DNA of 64,000 nt. Source: Nymphaea colorata. Lineage: Eukaryota > Streptophyta > Magnoliopsida > Nymphaeales > Nymphaeaceae. Shown here piece after piece: positions 49,543-63,690 of the stretch. The position numbers and the translations under genes are program-made. Each line of letters starts with the position of its first letter. The stretch's first letter is position 1. The notes under the pieces are model-generated. The model did no database searches. It was not told the DNA's origin and saw only the letters and a program-made list of their open reading frames with translations. The stretch covers positions 1,375,143 to 1,439,142 of the forward strand of contig NC_045138.2 of assembly GCF_008831285.2 (NCBI RefSeq), in the 5' to 3' direction.

Positions 49543-52500
49543 ATGAGTCAGTCATTTGGCCAAGGAAGCCCTAAATCCTTCCCTGCTTACCCGAGGGGTG
49601 GCGAGTTCGATTTGGAGTCCGGGATTAGCAAGAAATCAAGGAGGCCCAAAAATTCTCGTCCTGAATTGTTCAAAATGATCAAATCGATCGGCCATCGTCT
49701 TCATTATCACTATAAACTGCACCCTCTTTTTGTGTTTCTCGTCTCTCTGGCTACCGGGCTTGGAATTATCATTGTCCTAGCAGTGTATGAGAACCGATTC
49801 AGGGGCATGGGCTTTCAAAACAAATTCGAACTGGATTCCACCGTGTATCCTTATCCGGATCTCAGGAATCTTGTGATGGTGGCGGGGCATTCGGTGTATA
49901 CTAGTACCAGTTGTGAGAAGGTTGATGGAGAGAACTCATGGTTTCTGGAGTCGTATCAGAAGCATCCAGGGCAGGCTGCCACCTTTTTGCAGCATATTAG
50001 AGAGGGAGTTGAGATCGCAGCGAAAGATAAAAATGCATTGCTGTTATTCAGTGGTGGAGAGACCCGCAAGGACGCTGGGCCTCGTAGTGAAGCTCAGAGC
50101 TACTGGAGTGTTGCAGATTCCAAAGGCTGGTTTGGTGAGTCAACACCTTCCTTGGTGCCCTCTTATTCACATCCCTATTTATCATGTCCTTTCTAAGATG
50201 GTAAATCTGCGAATGTTTTTATACATAGTGGTTCCTCCAAGTTATAGCTTCGAAATTAGTCACTTGTTCTCAGTGAATGTTAATTTACATTCACGTGAAA
50301 AGAATAATCACAATTTTGTTGGTTTATAACTTATTCTGTTTCTAAAGTTTTCTCCAAGTGGACTGTTCTGTTCGAAGCATAGATGGTCACTTGTTCAGTT
50401 GGGAAGTAGCAGGAGCCGCAACTTTATTCTGTATATGCTCTTCTTTATCTTCTAGGGATGCTCATATTGATGGTCTGAGACTGCCAACTGGAAATATGAT
50501 GCTGTCGTGGTTTTGTAGAAGAGCTGGCTAGTCGCTGAAATGAGTGGAATACCATGATTCTAGTGAACTGATGTACGATTCATAGTCCTTTGCATTATTT
50601 ATGATTAGTTGCTTCTCATCTACATGTCTGCCACATTTACATCTAGATGTAACTAATACTTCGGCTTCTGTACTAAATTGAATGTCATTTTGACATGGCA
50701 GTCAATACTCGACCCTGGAATCAGCTGCCTGACTTATCATACGTAGTGATTCTAAATATACTATGCATGTAATTTGAAATCTCAATCTAAAAACATGTTC
50801 AAGCAATAACTATCTATGCAAATAATTTGAAATTGAAATCTTATAATCATGTTCAAGTAACTATTGGATTCCTTTTCCTTTCAAAGGTTACTGTGCAGAT
50901 ACCTTGGAAAAAAAGAATTTTAGCTTCATGCACATCTAAAATGTATTTCTATCCGTTGCTACCTTTTCTCCATAAGAAGACTAATGCAGAAATGCCACCA
51001 ACAGAACGATGCTTGATCTGTATAAGGTGTTCAATGTATCTGTAACATTGTAGAAACTGGTTTCCTGTTTCAAAATGCAAGTCATGTTTAGAGTACATGT
51101 TTTCCACACCCAAAAAGTGGTGATGGCTACTCTGCAACACTTGTCTTTTCCTACTCTTGTAGTCTATCTTCAGTATCCAGTTCAGAACAAGCTTAAGTGG
51201 TGTAGTCGTATACCTAATCCCAGTGAGCCAACATCTTCTTGATTGACGTTATCTTTTGTTGGACTTTTGTTCTGAAGTTTTCCTTATTCATCGGATGATT
51301 TTCAGTTCAACACAGTTCAATATCTAAATGTGGTTGGTACTGAAGTGAGTTTATGGGCAAAATGAAACTCTTCGTTAAACCATCATTCTCACTTCTTGTT
51401 CTTTTGTTCTGTGCTTTTTTACATCCTCCCATATTTTTTTTCAGGTGAAAATATGGAATATATATATATATATATATATTTAAATATAAATGCCTATCTT
51501 GTTATTGATACTTATCAAGGTCTGTCTCAACTATGTCTTTTAGTATTTTCATTGCACGATTTTAGAGGAAGTGTTTTTTTCTTAAACTCTATAATCTATA
51601 TCAACTAGAAATAAAAATACGAGGACACTGTATAATAATGTATTAGGTTTGGGCCATATTACTCTTAGTCACATAAATAAATTTTGTAAGTTTTTTACTT
51701 TTTCATATAAAGAAATGTTGTAAGTTTTTTGTCAGCGAACTAATGAAAAATAGTTTATATTCAAATTACATGGAAATAGTTTTCTACAAATAGTCAGGTA
51801 TTGTTGCTTTCTTTATATGTTGAAAAGAAAACATTCTGAAAATATCATGCCATTTTTCATTTTTTTGCTGGATGCTGGGAAGCTAGGACCGTGGTGCTCT
51901 TATTTGCAGCTGTTTCATGTTAAAACAAGTGATATTATTGAATTGAACACCATGCAGTTGTCACATTGTAATTTCTTAATATTGTGCTTTCACAATTACT
52001 GTCACTGTTGGACCTTTGTATGCAATCTCTATTTATGCTTCATCTGCTACTTTTGAAAACTTGATACATGTTATATCCTTTACAACGTCCAGAGAGATTG
52101 TTCCTCATCCTCATGTCATTTGCTTGTGTAATCCAAGTTTAAATGTGTTAATGCATGTGAATGATTGAGAATTCTGACTAAGAGTTTCTCAGTTTAACAC
52201 CGCAATTGTCTGATGATCACACTCTTCAGTTCATTGAACTTATGTTTGCTGACCTTTCAGGTAATCAGGCAACTGTCAGATCAAAAGCACTTACCGAGGA
52301 GCATGCAAGAGATAGTTTTGAGAATCTTCTTTTTAGTGTCTGCCGATTTCGTGAACTTACTGGTGTATATCCACAAAATATAACAGTAAGTTTAGCAGTC
52401 AGCTAACCTATTTTGTGACTATTGCATTTTCCTTTCCTTTGCATGAAGTCATCAAGAGGCTTGTCTGAATAGGCTAATATGCTCATGCTGGGCCCTTTAT

Positions 52501-53013
52501 TTGGAAGAAAGGTGTATTTGAAGAAAATTTCGTATAGATAACAATGGTTTCACCTTTGTTTCTGATGAGGTCTCTCAGTTATGCTAGTGTGGTCGTCATG
52601 CTTAAGAGCAGAAAAACCTCTTAGATTTTATATCAAGTTAAAAATTCTTTTGCTTGTTTAGTTACTGTTCTGATGCAAACATTGAATTTCATCAGGTTGT
52701 GAGCTATGATTTTAAGGAGGAAAGATTTGCAGGCCTGCACCGTGCCGCAATCGGCTTTCCAGAAGCAAGGTTCTTCTACCTAGGTACTCCAGCTTCAGCT
52801 GCATCAAAAGATGGAGCCAAGAAGGGAGAAGCACTGGCAAGGGCTCAGTTTCAGCAAGACCCATATGGTTGCTTGGGCAACTTATATAGGAAAAAGCTGA
52901 AGCGCGATCCTTTCCATCGGTCGGTTCCCTATCCTAATGGTTGTCCTGAATTGCAAGGTCTGTTTAGTTATTGTGGTCCACTTCCATACCCAGGCAAACT
53001 GCCCTGGTCTTAG
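49543..53013 (+). CDS. Membrane-anchored DUF218-domain protein
   Basis: Exons 49543-50134, 52261-52385 and 52696-53013 (phases 1 and 0, GT-AG) encode 344 residues. A polar N-terminus of about 58 residues is followed by a single membrane helix (about 61-85) and a long DUF218-like region. That region has [30 protein letters not shown], the conserved stretch [20 protein letters not shown] and [10 protein letters not shown]. The protein ends [18 protein letters not shown], as in plant proteins often named after the fission yeast C57A10.07 homologue. Bacterial DUF218 proteins such as YdcF bind nucleotide-like ligands. The plant function is unknown, and I do not propose one. The topology suggests a type II membrane protein of the secretory system, which is inference. 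Confidence 0.9.
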
Positions 53014-55416
53014 TAGCGAACCAATATCTCTCCTAACAAAATAATGAGATAAAAATCTCTCTCTCTCTTTGTGTGTGGTGTGTGTGTGTGTGTGTGTGTA
53101 CCTGTGTGCATGCGCAGGACTTAATTAGGCCCTAACAGATTTACATGAAAAGGACTTTCTTGATGCTATCTGAAGGGGAAAATGATTGCATCGCTCTTTT
53201 GTTGTGTTTAGGAGCTGTTTGGCAACAGTGATATATTGTTACTGTCCCAAAGATCTTTTTCATAAAATGGAACAAATTTGTGAAACACTTGTTTGTGTTC
53301 TATGAATCTTTCTCTTACCATTTTTAGGGGAAGATTATTGAGATAGTAACCAAGTGTTGTTATTGTTGGCAAAGAGCCCTTTAAGAAACCCATCCCCAGG
53401 TAAACGCATTTTTAACAAGGATTATAGATCCCCTTGTTTGGAAAATGTAAAGATTACGTTTCTCCAATGCATCTTTACTCCATGAATCTGAGGTAAGGCC
53501 CTCCTCCGACTATAGGTCGATGCACTTGGGGACAATGGGCATCTTAAATTTATGGTTTGAAAATCTGGAAAAATCATGGACTTAAGTTATACCTTGTGAC
53601 AGATCGGTTCCTTGGAATTGAGATCCGGGGTGATCTAATGCCCCCAGTCTTGTGCCCCCTAAAGTGCTTGCCGCCAAGTGAACATGATAAGAATAGTCCA
53701 AGTCTTTGTTGCTTATGCAGCAGGCATGATGTTCATATGATCGTTATCATGCTGAACTTCATCCAGGGCAAGAGTTTGATCTGGGCCGGTGTGCTCTGCT
53801 CTGACTTATGGGGCCAACATCCTCTAAGTTGACTTGGTGCATTCAGATTGGTTACTCGATGAGCTAGGGCTGGGCATGGGCCGGCCTGGCCTAAGACCTA
53901 TTTTGATGGTATAAATATATTGTTTATAAGAAAAAATATTAAAAAAAAAACTATATTAAAAAATTAATATTTAACATTGCCCCCCCTGCCCGGTGCCCGA
54001 CCGTACCTTCAGCTTGATCAAGTGTTTCATGACAAAATTGCATTGCAGTGGGTTCTGCACTAGTTATATTTCAGTTCGACCATGGCCACTGGACCTGACA
54101 CACAGCAACGCTGCGAGTCTTTGAGCACCAACTTGACTCGGATCAACATGATTGAGTCAGGTTTGAGCATTACCAAGGTCTATTTATTCATGATCACTGT
54201 GAATTTTGGATGGAACAATTCAACTAGCCTAATATCCCATGTTTGCTTGTATTCAGATTCTTCAGAGCCAGAATTTTTTTTTTCCATAAAACAATATTAT
54301 GGTTAACAAATTTTCAATTGACTTTCTGGTAGTGACCTGATTCTCATGGGGTTGCCTCATATAATTGAATTCAAGTTTACCTAAGTTTCACCACTGAATT
54401 AAAATTTCAAAGAGACTTCGTAGGGCGTATGCCTCATGGAGACCACACCTATCTTCACCCCTGCTATTAGGAGCTAGGATTAGAAAGCACAAACCTATAA
54501 TTACCAATTCATTTAATCTAGAAGCAATCATAGTTACAAAGGCATGGTTGATTACATGTCCTAGCAGCGGTTTCTCTAATCAGAACAATGAGGAGCGATT
54601 AATTGAATTGAATAGTTAGTCATACTGAATATGGGTTCTTAATGCATGTCATAATCACATAAATTATGGATCAAATTTTGATTAGAAACCCAAAAGGCTT
54701 TAAGCATGTTATGTTTTCTCTATGGCTTAAGTGAGAGATACCCAAAGAAGTCAAAACCCCTCCCTCTTTTTCCTTATTTTTGGGTAATCTAATAGACTAG
54801 AGTGTTGTCCATCAACCGGTTCATTGAACTGATGGCTAGACTTTCACTGACCCGGTCAATTCTAGCTGAAGCTTTTTTTCATTACTTATCTTCTCCATAT
54901 CAGATTTAAAACAAGTGCTTAAAATTTTGAAATTGAAGTTAATAAAATCAGTCAGGTTGCTGATTTGGTGAATCCGCTGAGTTTGCTGTGAGTAAAAGAA
55001 AGATATATAAAAACAAAAAAACTTTATAAATATTTAAAGTTAATAAAAAATGAATCATGTCCCCCTTTATCGGCTCCAATCGAATCGTTTTACAAAATCT
55101 GCAGATGCAGGAGAATGTTTAGACCACTGACTTCAGGTAGTTGCCTAGCTAGTTTTAGATTGAAGTTGGATACCCAGCGAGACCAAATCCAGTTTAACCA
55201 AATTGGTAGCGTAGCTGAATCTGGTTCTAACCCTGATTCTGGAAATATTGGATCTGGATCAGATCCGTTGTCTTGTCTTCAAAGCCTGCCAATGAACAGT
55301 CATGGAGGTCAGGGTTTTTGTCTCTGAGATTGTAGTTTCCGTTAGTTGAAAACCCCAAAGCCCTATACGCCGGACTCCATTTTTTGGGAAGCCTATTGAT
55401 CTCTTCTGAGCAAAGT

Positions 55417-55417
<1 letters not shown>
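53014..55417. other. Intergenic, no gene seen
   Basis: A GT array lies at 53078-53100. Short open frames at 53557-53832, 54082-54306 and 55115-55327 have no domain. A GTCAA/GGTTCA-rich stretch at 54815-54990 looks repeat-derived. Confidence 0.4.
53865..54005. repeat. GGCCCG-edged repeat, short copy 5
   Basis: Left end GGGCTGGGCATGGGCCGGCC, an AT-rich core of about 75 bases, and right end CCTGCCCGGTGCCCGACC, loosely complementary to the left. It is the most compact copy and shows the plan of the family clearly. Confidence 0.6.

Positions 55418-55449
<32 letters not shown>
55418..55449 (+). repeat. (GA)n array touching the TRM11 start codon
   Basis: About 32 bases of GAGAGA with one AAAGAG interruption. 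It runs directly into the ATG, so the initiation context is purine-only. Confidence 0.85.
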
Positions 55450-55450
<1 letters not shown>

Positions 55451-58400
55451 TGTGGTTTCTGTGTGTGTTCTACCACCGGCTGCTGGACTACAGGAGGCCG
55501 GAGGTGGAGTCTCTGGCGGAGCTCTTCGGAGCTTTCGGCGACGACTCGGCAGCTATCACCAACAGGTCGCTGCAGTGGGAGTTGCCGGAGAACCACCATC
55601 CGGACTCTCCCTTCCACTTCGTCTCCCTTCCATCTGAGGAAATAGCGGCTAATATTGCTAGGAGAAGTAAGTTTCTTTACCTCTTTGCTCTTGTTTTTTT
55701 CCAAGAATAATTTGTTGGTATCTTCATTTCGTGTTCTTCAACCACGCCCACTTCTTGAAATTCGGTGGTTCTTTCGTTTTTGCCTTTCTGGTTTGCTGTC
55801 TCCGCATTTTCTTCTTCCTGGTCGGGATGGTTGTGCGGGCTTCTTGTACTTGATAGTAGTTTGTGAGCATTGGTCATTTTATCGTATGCTTATGTTGAGC
55901 CGTTTAATCATTCATTTTGTATTCATAGTGTGTCTGTGTGACTCAATTAGCTAAATCGTGTTATTGCTGCCCCTCACTTCAGGATGTAGCACGGAAGGGG
56001 AATATTTAGTGCACGACCTATATCACATGGACGCGTATAAATGGAGTACATTATCGCTAGCACATGTAGATAACATGAATATAAGTTGAACTATCCTGCG
56101 ACATGACTTCCAACTTACCATTTTTCCCTTTCTCTAAGATAAATGGGAAATTTGTTAAACACAAAAGCCGATGACAGGATATTATCAGCATTATATAGAA
56201 GGCACTAAGTGCTCATGAAGGCAGTGGATGGCACAGTCAGCATCAATCCGTATAATTTGCTATAGCATAATGTATATCGACCTACTAATTCGCTTCACTC
56301 ATGTTGCCTTGGATTCCCAAACTTGTGCCTTTTTCGTTTTGATGATAGGATAACTGATAGCCACAATTATAACTTATAAGTTCAAGATATCCCAACTAGA
56401 AACTTTCGAAGAGTGTCCTAACTCCTAACTCCTAACTGGTTTGATCTCCCATGATGCACCAGCTTTGTTCATTTATTTTCCGGGTATAGATTCGCTCTCT
56501 ATGTTTTGCATTTTGTGTTCACCTGATATGAAATATAAAAGAAACAGTAATATGGTCTTTAAGCTCCCATTCAGTTCCTCTTTATATCTATGTCACATGG
56601 GTGTGGGTACGGTATGAGTTCAGGTACGACAGTACGGGTTCAGACACGGCAATTTTGAAAATTGTGGGTACATGTGTACGACAAATTTTATATTCTCAAA
56701 ATTGATAAAATGAAAAAAAGCATTAATAGTTCACACTTATAATCTCATAAGAAAGTCCCAAACAAAACACAAACAAAATATTGTTTATCATAAGAAAAAG
56801 GGGAGGAAAATATATAATCTTAGTGGAAGGGAAATATAAAAGAAGGGAAAAATCAAAATTAGAGAAAAATTAAGTTTGAAAATATAATTTTAAATGTTTT
56901 AAAATGCAGCCGTACCCAAGTACTGACATAGGTACCTGGGCAAATTGCACGTATCATGTCACATAGCTTTATCTCCTTTCTTATAAAAAACATGTTCCTC
57001 ATATGGGTGCCTTAGATTAAGCCTCTCATTCTTTATCTTATTAATTTTTTGGTTTTGTTTGCTATTCTAAATAACTTGTCGTGCTACTTTTTCATGCTTG
57101 ATTTAGATTGCTGTTTTCCGTTTCTGTTATTTCCTAAATACTTGATTTAAGCCACCGGTTTCTTTTTTTGGTTGTTTTATTTATAACTCTTTTTTTTTTG
57201 TTATTTGTAATTTGCAGGTCTTCTGGTAAAGGGCATATATGAACTTTGGGGGCAGGGGATTAACTATGAAGAATTAGAAGCAAAGATAAAAGAGTTTCCA
57301 GATGAGAGGAAATCACCGTACTTGGCAGAAGATAGCACATTCAAGATAACCGTGGATAGTTTTGGAAAGGTTCTCAGCTTAAAAGAGCAAAATGAAAGAA
57401 TACACATGCTTGAGTACATTCCTTTCAAGGTTGGTGAGTTTGTCTACCGGTTTTTTCCAATAAACTAATTCAACAAAGTTTAAGCATAGAATTATCTTGG
57501 ACGGATGTAGGGCCTGTGGTTAATTCCATTTTGCCCAACGTTTCATTTCAGTTGGTGGAACATTTAGCCACAATCTCACGTCTTGTTTGGGCATAGCCTG
57601 CTTCCTGTGTTTGGTCAGTGGAGCCATTCTACACTGCTAAGCAGGAAATTGGTGCGAGTTAACTGCTTTCCTCTTTTTTACTGTTTTCTAGGATATTGTA
57701 TTCTTTAGTGTTCAGAAGATCCCTTTCTTGGAGACTTCTCATTTGTATTTTTTTTGTTGTGTGGAAATTTATAAAAATTCAAGGATGTGTTTGGGTGATT
57801 ATCTGCCTTGTGTGACTCTAGTCCTTATTCATTGTTCATTCTTTTGCAACTTCCATGGCGTAAAATACTAATTTCTCATGATTTGAAAAGATGAGTTGAT
57901 TCATAGTGAAAAGATAACCTCATTTGCATACTTTATAATGTGTTTGTGACGACACTTAAATGTAGGGCCTTGCAGCTTGCTTGATATTTTTGTAATTTGT
58001 TTTAGTTTTTTTTTTTTTTTTTCGAAGACAAAACTTGAAGACATCACCAATAAGAAACGCATAAATTTTTAAATGAAAATCCTGTGAGATGTGTTATGAT
58101 ATTTCCATTAGGATGAAATTTTTTTAGAAAGGTGGATACTTTGACTTTCCTATAAAAAATGATTTGTATCAATTTCCATTGAATAAACTTATAAATGTAC
58201 AAATGTTACCTCATCTAAGCACTTAAAAAAAGTCATGTATATTATGTTGCAGTGGGATCCATAGTGGAACTTGATGTAGAAAACTGGGTTGATAGATTAT
58301 TCTGTTCATGATACAATAGCATTATCGAGCAGGTTTTGGATCAAGTAGTTTGAATGGTATGGGGAAAGTAGAAACTTTGTGGAGCTTTAAGTGAAATTGA

Positions 58401-61400
58401 TAATTTGGACACACATTTAGATAAGATCATAAGACATGCCATAACTATCATGCTCAATTTGAATCTCAATTCAAGTCGTCACGAGAGCATGCCATGAGAT
58501 TTGCTTTCTCATTTTTTAGGTTTTCATTTAATTCTGCATTTTTGTGGACATTTACCCAGAATCCATGAGCTGCACGTGAACTTAAGGGGCTGCTGTCTTT
58601 TTAATGAGCAGCACTTCTTGTTGTGTTCTTTTATTATCAAATTTGGTTTTGTCAATGTGCATGGGAGCAGTGAAGTTCTATTTCCAGTTTTGATATCTCA
58701 CCAGAAAGTAGACAATGGATGAAATGCCACATCCTTTCTGTTACGTGGCACATAAGTTGCTGCCCTGTCTTTTTGGTAGAAGTTACTTAGCACTAGGCAT
58801 TGCTTCAGATAATCAGATGGTATCCTATTGTTATTTGCAACTAAATTCATAGTTTCTGACTTGCTGGTGCTTTCTCTGTTCTTCTTGCCCATTTTTTAGT
58901 TCTTCATGTGGCATGTTGCCTTTAACATGTACAACTATCGCAGGGCCGTGTTAATCTTCGAAAACCTGATCACAAGTTTTGGCTTATGGAAACTGATGAA
59001 TATGATTTAAACAATGGTCTTCCCCCAGTAGCTCAAAGGACAATATTCTTTGGCCGTGAGGTTGGAGCAGCTGATAGGAAGCTTTTACCGACCTATCAGC
59101 TAAAAAGCCGTACTTATATAGGACCAACAGCAATGGATGCAGAAATAGCTTTTCTTATGGCTAACCAGGCACTAGCCAGGTCAGGGAAGCTTGTATATGA
59201 CCCTTTTGTTGGTACAGGAAGCATTCTAATTGCAGCTGCGCACTTTGGAGCCATGACAATGGTGATTACTAATTTAATGTTACTATGCCACTGTATAGGT
59301 TATTTCCGTATAGTTTGAATCTATCAAATGTTTGACAATGTTAAAGTTTGTAATTTGGCGCTGGGCTCCCCTTGGCTGGCTATGGTTTTACTTGTTCAGG
59401 GTGCAGATATTGATATAAGGGTAGTTCGTGATGGGCGTGGTCCTGATTGCAATGTCTGGAGTAATTTTAAGCAGGTAATACATTCTTCTACGGCAGTAGT
59501 TTTGGGACCTCTGCATGGTTGATGTTGCAGTTCTCATTTATTAATATCTGAAGGTACAAGGTATAAACCTTCTCTGTTTTCCTGTAAATTGGGCTTCTGG
59601 TTTGCTCTGTTATGCTACATAGGTTACTGAAAGTGGTGGTGTATGGCTTGCTAGCTTCATCTAGATTATATAGCTCGCTATTGCTGTCAATCTTTTAGTC
59701 CACTTGTGTGAACGGCTCAATCTTGTGGGGAATTTGGATGGGAATGGTCATTATATCCTTAATGTTGCCAAATATTACGTATAAAAGGACTACAAGTCTA
59801 CATCAGTCTACAATAACTGAGTCCATGGAGTTCTCCTCAAGGTATTCAAGTGGCTCGAATTTCATGGAGAATTTGGATGAGAATGGTCATTATATCCTTA
59901 ATTTTGCCAAATTAACATATAATTAATCTGTATCCATCATAACTAACTCCATGGAGTTCTCGTTAAGGTATGCAGGAAAGATAACATGCTGTTGATATGA
60001 TACTAAAGTTCGTCTGTGGCTGTATATGGAAAAACTATAAATTCTTTATGAAATAGTCATAGCAGATGGTAAAATCTAATTGTTATGGCTATTCATGTCA
60101 TATTATGTGTAATAAATTATAAGTTTATAACCGAGATATGACATTTCTATGGTTTTGCAGAGGATGGCATTTCCTCGTACAAGTCATGGTTGTGGATATT
60201 ATTAAGTCAGACCCTGCAGCATGTTACATGTTTTCAATTCAATTTTTTGAAGATGAAATATTTACAATGAAAGTTTGTTGCATTGTGCACCATGTGGAAT
60301 CTTATCTGCTTATTTTGGTCTAATACAAAGCTTTTCGCGGATCATGAAATATAGGTGCAAATATTGGAAAACTAATTGGTTTGCTAGACAATATAGTGCC
60401 TGAGAGAGGCCCAAGTAGTTGGTAATTTTTTGAACGGCAAACAAGTCCGTGATCCTTGATGCATGAAGTCTTGTGTTTTCTTAATAAAATTGTAAGGAAG
60501 TAGTTAAAATTTTTAGACTTGAATGTTAAAGGTTGTTAAATGATTTAAGTCCATAAGAACCACTTAAACAACACAATTTTATTTCCCTCTAAAATGGCAT
60601 GGTGTTTTGATCCAGTATTTGTCACCTCTACTGTGCACACACACATACACATACTTTCTTCTCAGTTTATCATAAATTTTCTTGTCCATTGCAGTATGGT
60701 TTACCTATGCCTATTTCGCTTCTAAGAGCAGATAACAACCTTCCACCTTGGCGTCCAGGACTTGAAGAGGTATGGGTTCTTGTCCTTCAAATGACAGGCT
60801 TGTTGGCTATAATGTCACATTATGAAGCCATGAAGTATTCCCCATATTTTGAGTATTTTCTACTGCATGCTTCATGAGTTATTTCTGATTTTCTTACATC
60901 TTTAGATGTCTAGACTCTATGTGAGTTTACTAATGTTTCATCATTTGTATCTGCATGTGAAGATGAGAGAGAATCTTTACTCAAGCAGTGAGTAGCATGC
61001 TCATTCTCCATCCATGAGCTCAAATTTTTATGGATTCATATGATGTTACATTGATGTGATTAAAGCCTTGTTCTGATCAACTGGGTGGTTGATCTGGTTA
61101 AACTTTGATAATTACCTAAGCAACTGCAGTTATGTCCCTTATCAACCTTGCCTTCGAAACCCCTCCACACATTGAGGTCCTTGATCCTGTTACCTAGATC
61201 CTCCTACCTTTTATCTATTTTCTGGTACATTAGTTAGTTAGCCATACATCATTTCATAGCTGGGAATATGTGTTTCCATCTGTGAAAGGTGCAGCTGTAA
61301 ACATGCCTCTCAACCGTCTTACTGTGGTTTGGTCACGTATTTGGTATATGAATTACAGAATGTGGAGCATATTCATCTTAGGATTTCATATTTCTTTGGT

Positions 61401-62017
61401 AGTGTCAAACAACTAGCAAAAATTTTCCTCCATTCTCTATCATTTAATGTCCATCTACCATTTTTAAGCAGGTATTTGATGCAATAATATGTGATCCTCC
61501 GTATGGTGTTCGTGCTGGGGGGCGAAAGTCCGGTGGACGGAAATTGTTGAAGGGTGCTGTGGAGCCATACACGGTACCTGACGATAAGAGAACTGATCAT
61601 ATACCGTCAACAGCGCCATACAGTTTAGCTGAGTGTGTGCATGATTTGCTTGACCTAGCTGCTCAGAAGCTTGTGATGGGGGGCAGGCTTGTCTTTTTTT
61701 ATCCAGTGGTAAGAGAAGAAGGTTTGACTGAAGGGCAGTTCCCTACTCATGAATGTTTGACCATGATTGCTTCTTGTGAACAAATACTTAGCTACAGGTA
61801 CAGCAGGTATTTGCTAACTATGGTTAAAACTACAAGATATACCGATGAGTTTGCAGAATTGGCCAGGAAGAAACACTTGCAATTCAAGGAAAACCACGCT
61901 AAGTGGTTGGAAGAAAGTACTCTTCATTCAGCTGTTTTCAGCCCAGTTGATTCAGGAACAAATGGGAAGGGAATAGACAGGGACTTGAAACCAAAATACC
62001 GGGGGAAGTACGTCTAG
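55450..62017 (+). CDS. TRM11: tRNA (guanine-10-N2)-methyltransferase, TRM11 catalytic subunit
   Basis: Exons 55450-55666, 57218-57429, 58944-59261, 59400-59474, 60695-60769 and 61472-62017, with consistent phases (1 then 0s) and GT-AG sites, encode 480 residues. This is close to the usual eukaryotic Trm11 length. The N-terminal part (MWFLCVFYHRLLDYRRPEVE onward) is the THUMP-like tRNA-binding region. The methyltransferase fold follows, with the SAM-binding block YDPFVGTGSILI (about 228-239), GADIDIR (250-256), and the catalytic (D/N)PPY motif as DPPYG (307-311). Trm11 acts with the small partner Trm112 to make m2G at position 10 of tRNAs, using S-adenosylmethionine. It is expected in cytosol or nucleus. 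All key motifs are present, so it should be active. The start is the first ATG after the GA array. Confidence 0.93.
56589..56967. mobile_element. TATGTCACATGGGT-ended element in TRM11 intron 1
   Basis: The left end is TATGTCACATGGGTGTGGGT. Near the right there are two inverted partners: CCGTACCCAAGTACTGACATA (written to 56930) and ATCATGTCACATA (to 56967). The middle is A-rich with no open frame. Same family as 32291-32680 by its end sequence. Confidence 0.6.
59712..59985 (+). repeat. Tandem duplication of about 139 bp in TRM11 intron 4
   Basis: The word AATTTGGATG(G/A)GAATGGTC, with ATTATATCCTTAAT after it, occurs at 59731 and 59870. Flanking words (GGCTC.A.T, then TCCATGGAGTTCTC) repeat with the same period. 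It explains the two similar short open frames found there. Confidence 0.8.
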
Positions 62018-62349
62018 TGAGATGGACTGGTGTTTTGAAGTGTTTCAGTGATAAATTGCAACTGTTCCACGGTTGCTCCTTCAGCAAGAGTTCAAATGGC
62101 CTTGCAGCTAAGAAATTATGTCAGAAGGCATCAGAAGATGCATTCAAGGGTTGATTACCAGTTATTGCATGACAGTTACATTGTTACCTGTATCACATTC
62201 TTCTCAGGAGTATAATTTTTGGCTTAGTTGGCATCAGGAAATGTTGGCAGTTCTTGGATTTACTGTATCAATTTTCAAACAAATTTCAGAACAATGAACT
62301 TCTGGAATCCCTCTTTCACATGGATTGCTTGTATCAAGGGAGAGGCTTC

Positions 62350-62399
<50 letters not shown>

Positions 62400-62805
62400 C
62401 CAGCTGTGGATTTGAGCTCTGGCTAGAACCTGCTGCTCGATGAACGTGCACAAGCTATGGTATTCTCAGGAGCTTCTGCTACTGGTCTTATGCTTTTCTT
62501 GGGGGTCTAAAAGGGTCCTTATTTGAAGTCTTAAATTCTAATAAAATCTACATAGAAGCACATAACTTAATGTTTTGGTCTCACAACCCTAATCACAAAA
62601 AACTTCGTCAGACGAAATCATGAATTATGACTTTCTTCAAAAAATCATTTTTGACATGATAAAACATAAATAAAAACAAAGCCTGCACACTTTTGGAATG
62701 CTAAGTGCATGCATAGCATTCCAAATAGCTTTTTTCGCACAAAATATTAAGACGTATCTGGAAAAATTGAAAGTGTAACCAGAATGCATATATTTGTCTA
62801 CATAG

Positions 62806-62868
<63 letters not shown>

Positions 62869-63240
62869 CTTGAACTATTAATTTACTTGATCGTAGGTTA
62901 CCAATTAGGTTTACGACAAAATCTAGAAATTCCATCATCAAAGTACTTGTACAGGATAAATCTCAACAAAGAGCTAGGATAATAGCAGCAGGTGACTGAA
63001 TTTTGCAGCTCTTTGCATAAAATTATTGACTTTAGAAATATGGTAATATGTAGAAGAAAAAATTATTCCAAGCACCCTTTGTTTTAAAGAGAAGAGGATG
63101 GGTTATTTATTTACAGGCAGAAGCAAATTGAAAGCTAAATAGTGATAGTTCTTAAGATTCTTCAAAAATAATTAGTGTTCATAAACATATTAGAAGGTTC
63201 ACATTTTGTTTAAAATACTTGTTAAGACGAATTTTAACAA
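62018..63240. other. TRM11 3' region and intergenic DNA
   Basis: AATAAA at 62540 is a possible polyadenylation signal for TRM11. TA arrays lie at 62358-62397 and 62806-62830, the latter fused to a 36-base GT array (62831-62866). No other gene seen. Confidence 0.45.
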
Positions 63241-63302
63241 CTCTAATTTTTATCCCTTACCTAAGTGGTGTAGTATCTACCAAATACACACACATACACA
63301 CA
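63241..63302 (-). repeat. Inverted copy of the TA-linked repeat
   Basis: On the minus strand this reads TTTGGTAGATAC, then CCACTTAGGTAAGGGATAAA, matching the units at 3884-3955 and 4009-4075 at the other end of the window. It is flanked by a CA-rich microsatellite. Confidence 0.6.
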
Positions 63303-63518
63303 ATGGTGACTATTTATCCAGAGTTAGTTCACTTATGAAGGCCACTTAATCTTTTGTGATAGGCCCTTGAAAGCAAAAACAAGAAGAAAAAAGTGAGGGG
63401 TCATTGTTGTCATTTAGTATTAGCTACATTTTTTGTCATTTTTTTCTCAACCATCCACCATGATGATTAGACAGTTTAACTAAGTTGGATGACTTCATAT
63501 ATATATATATATATATAT

Positions 63519-63690
<172 letters not shown>

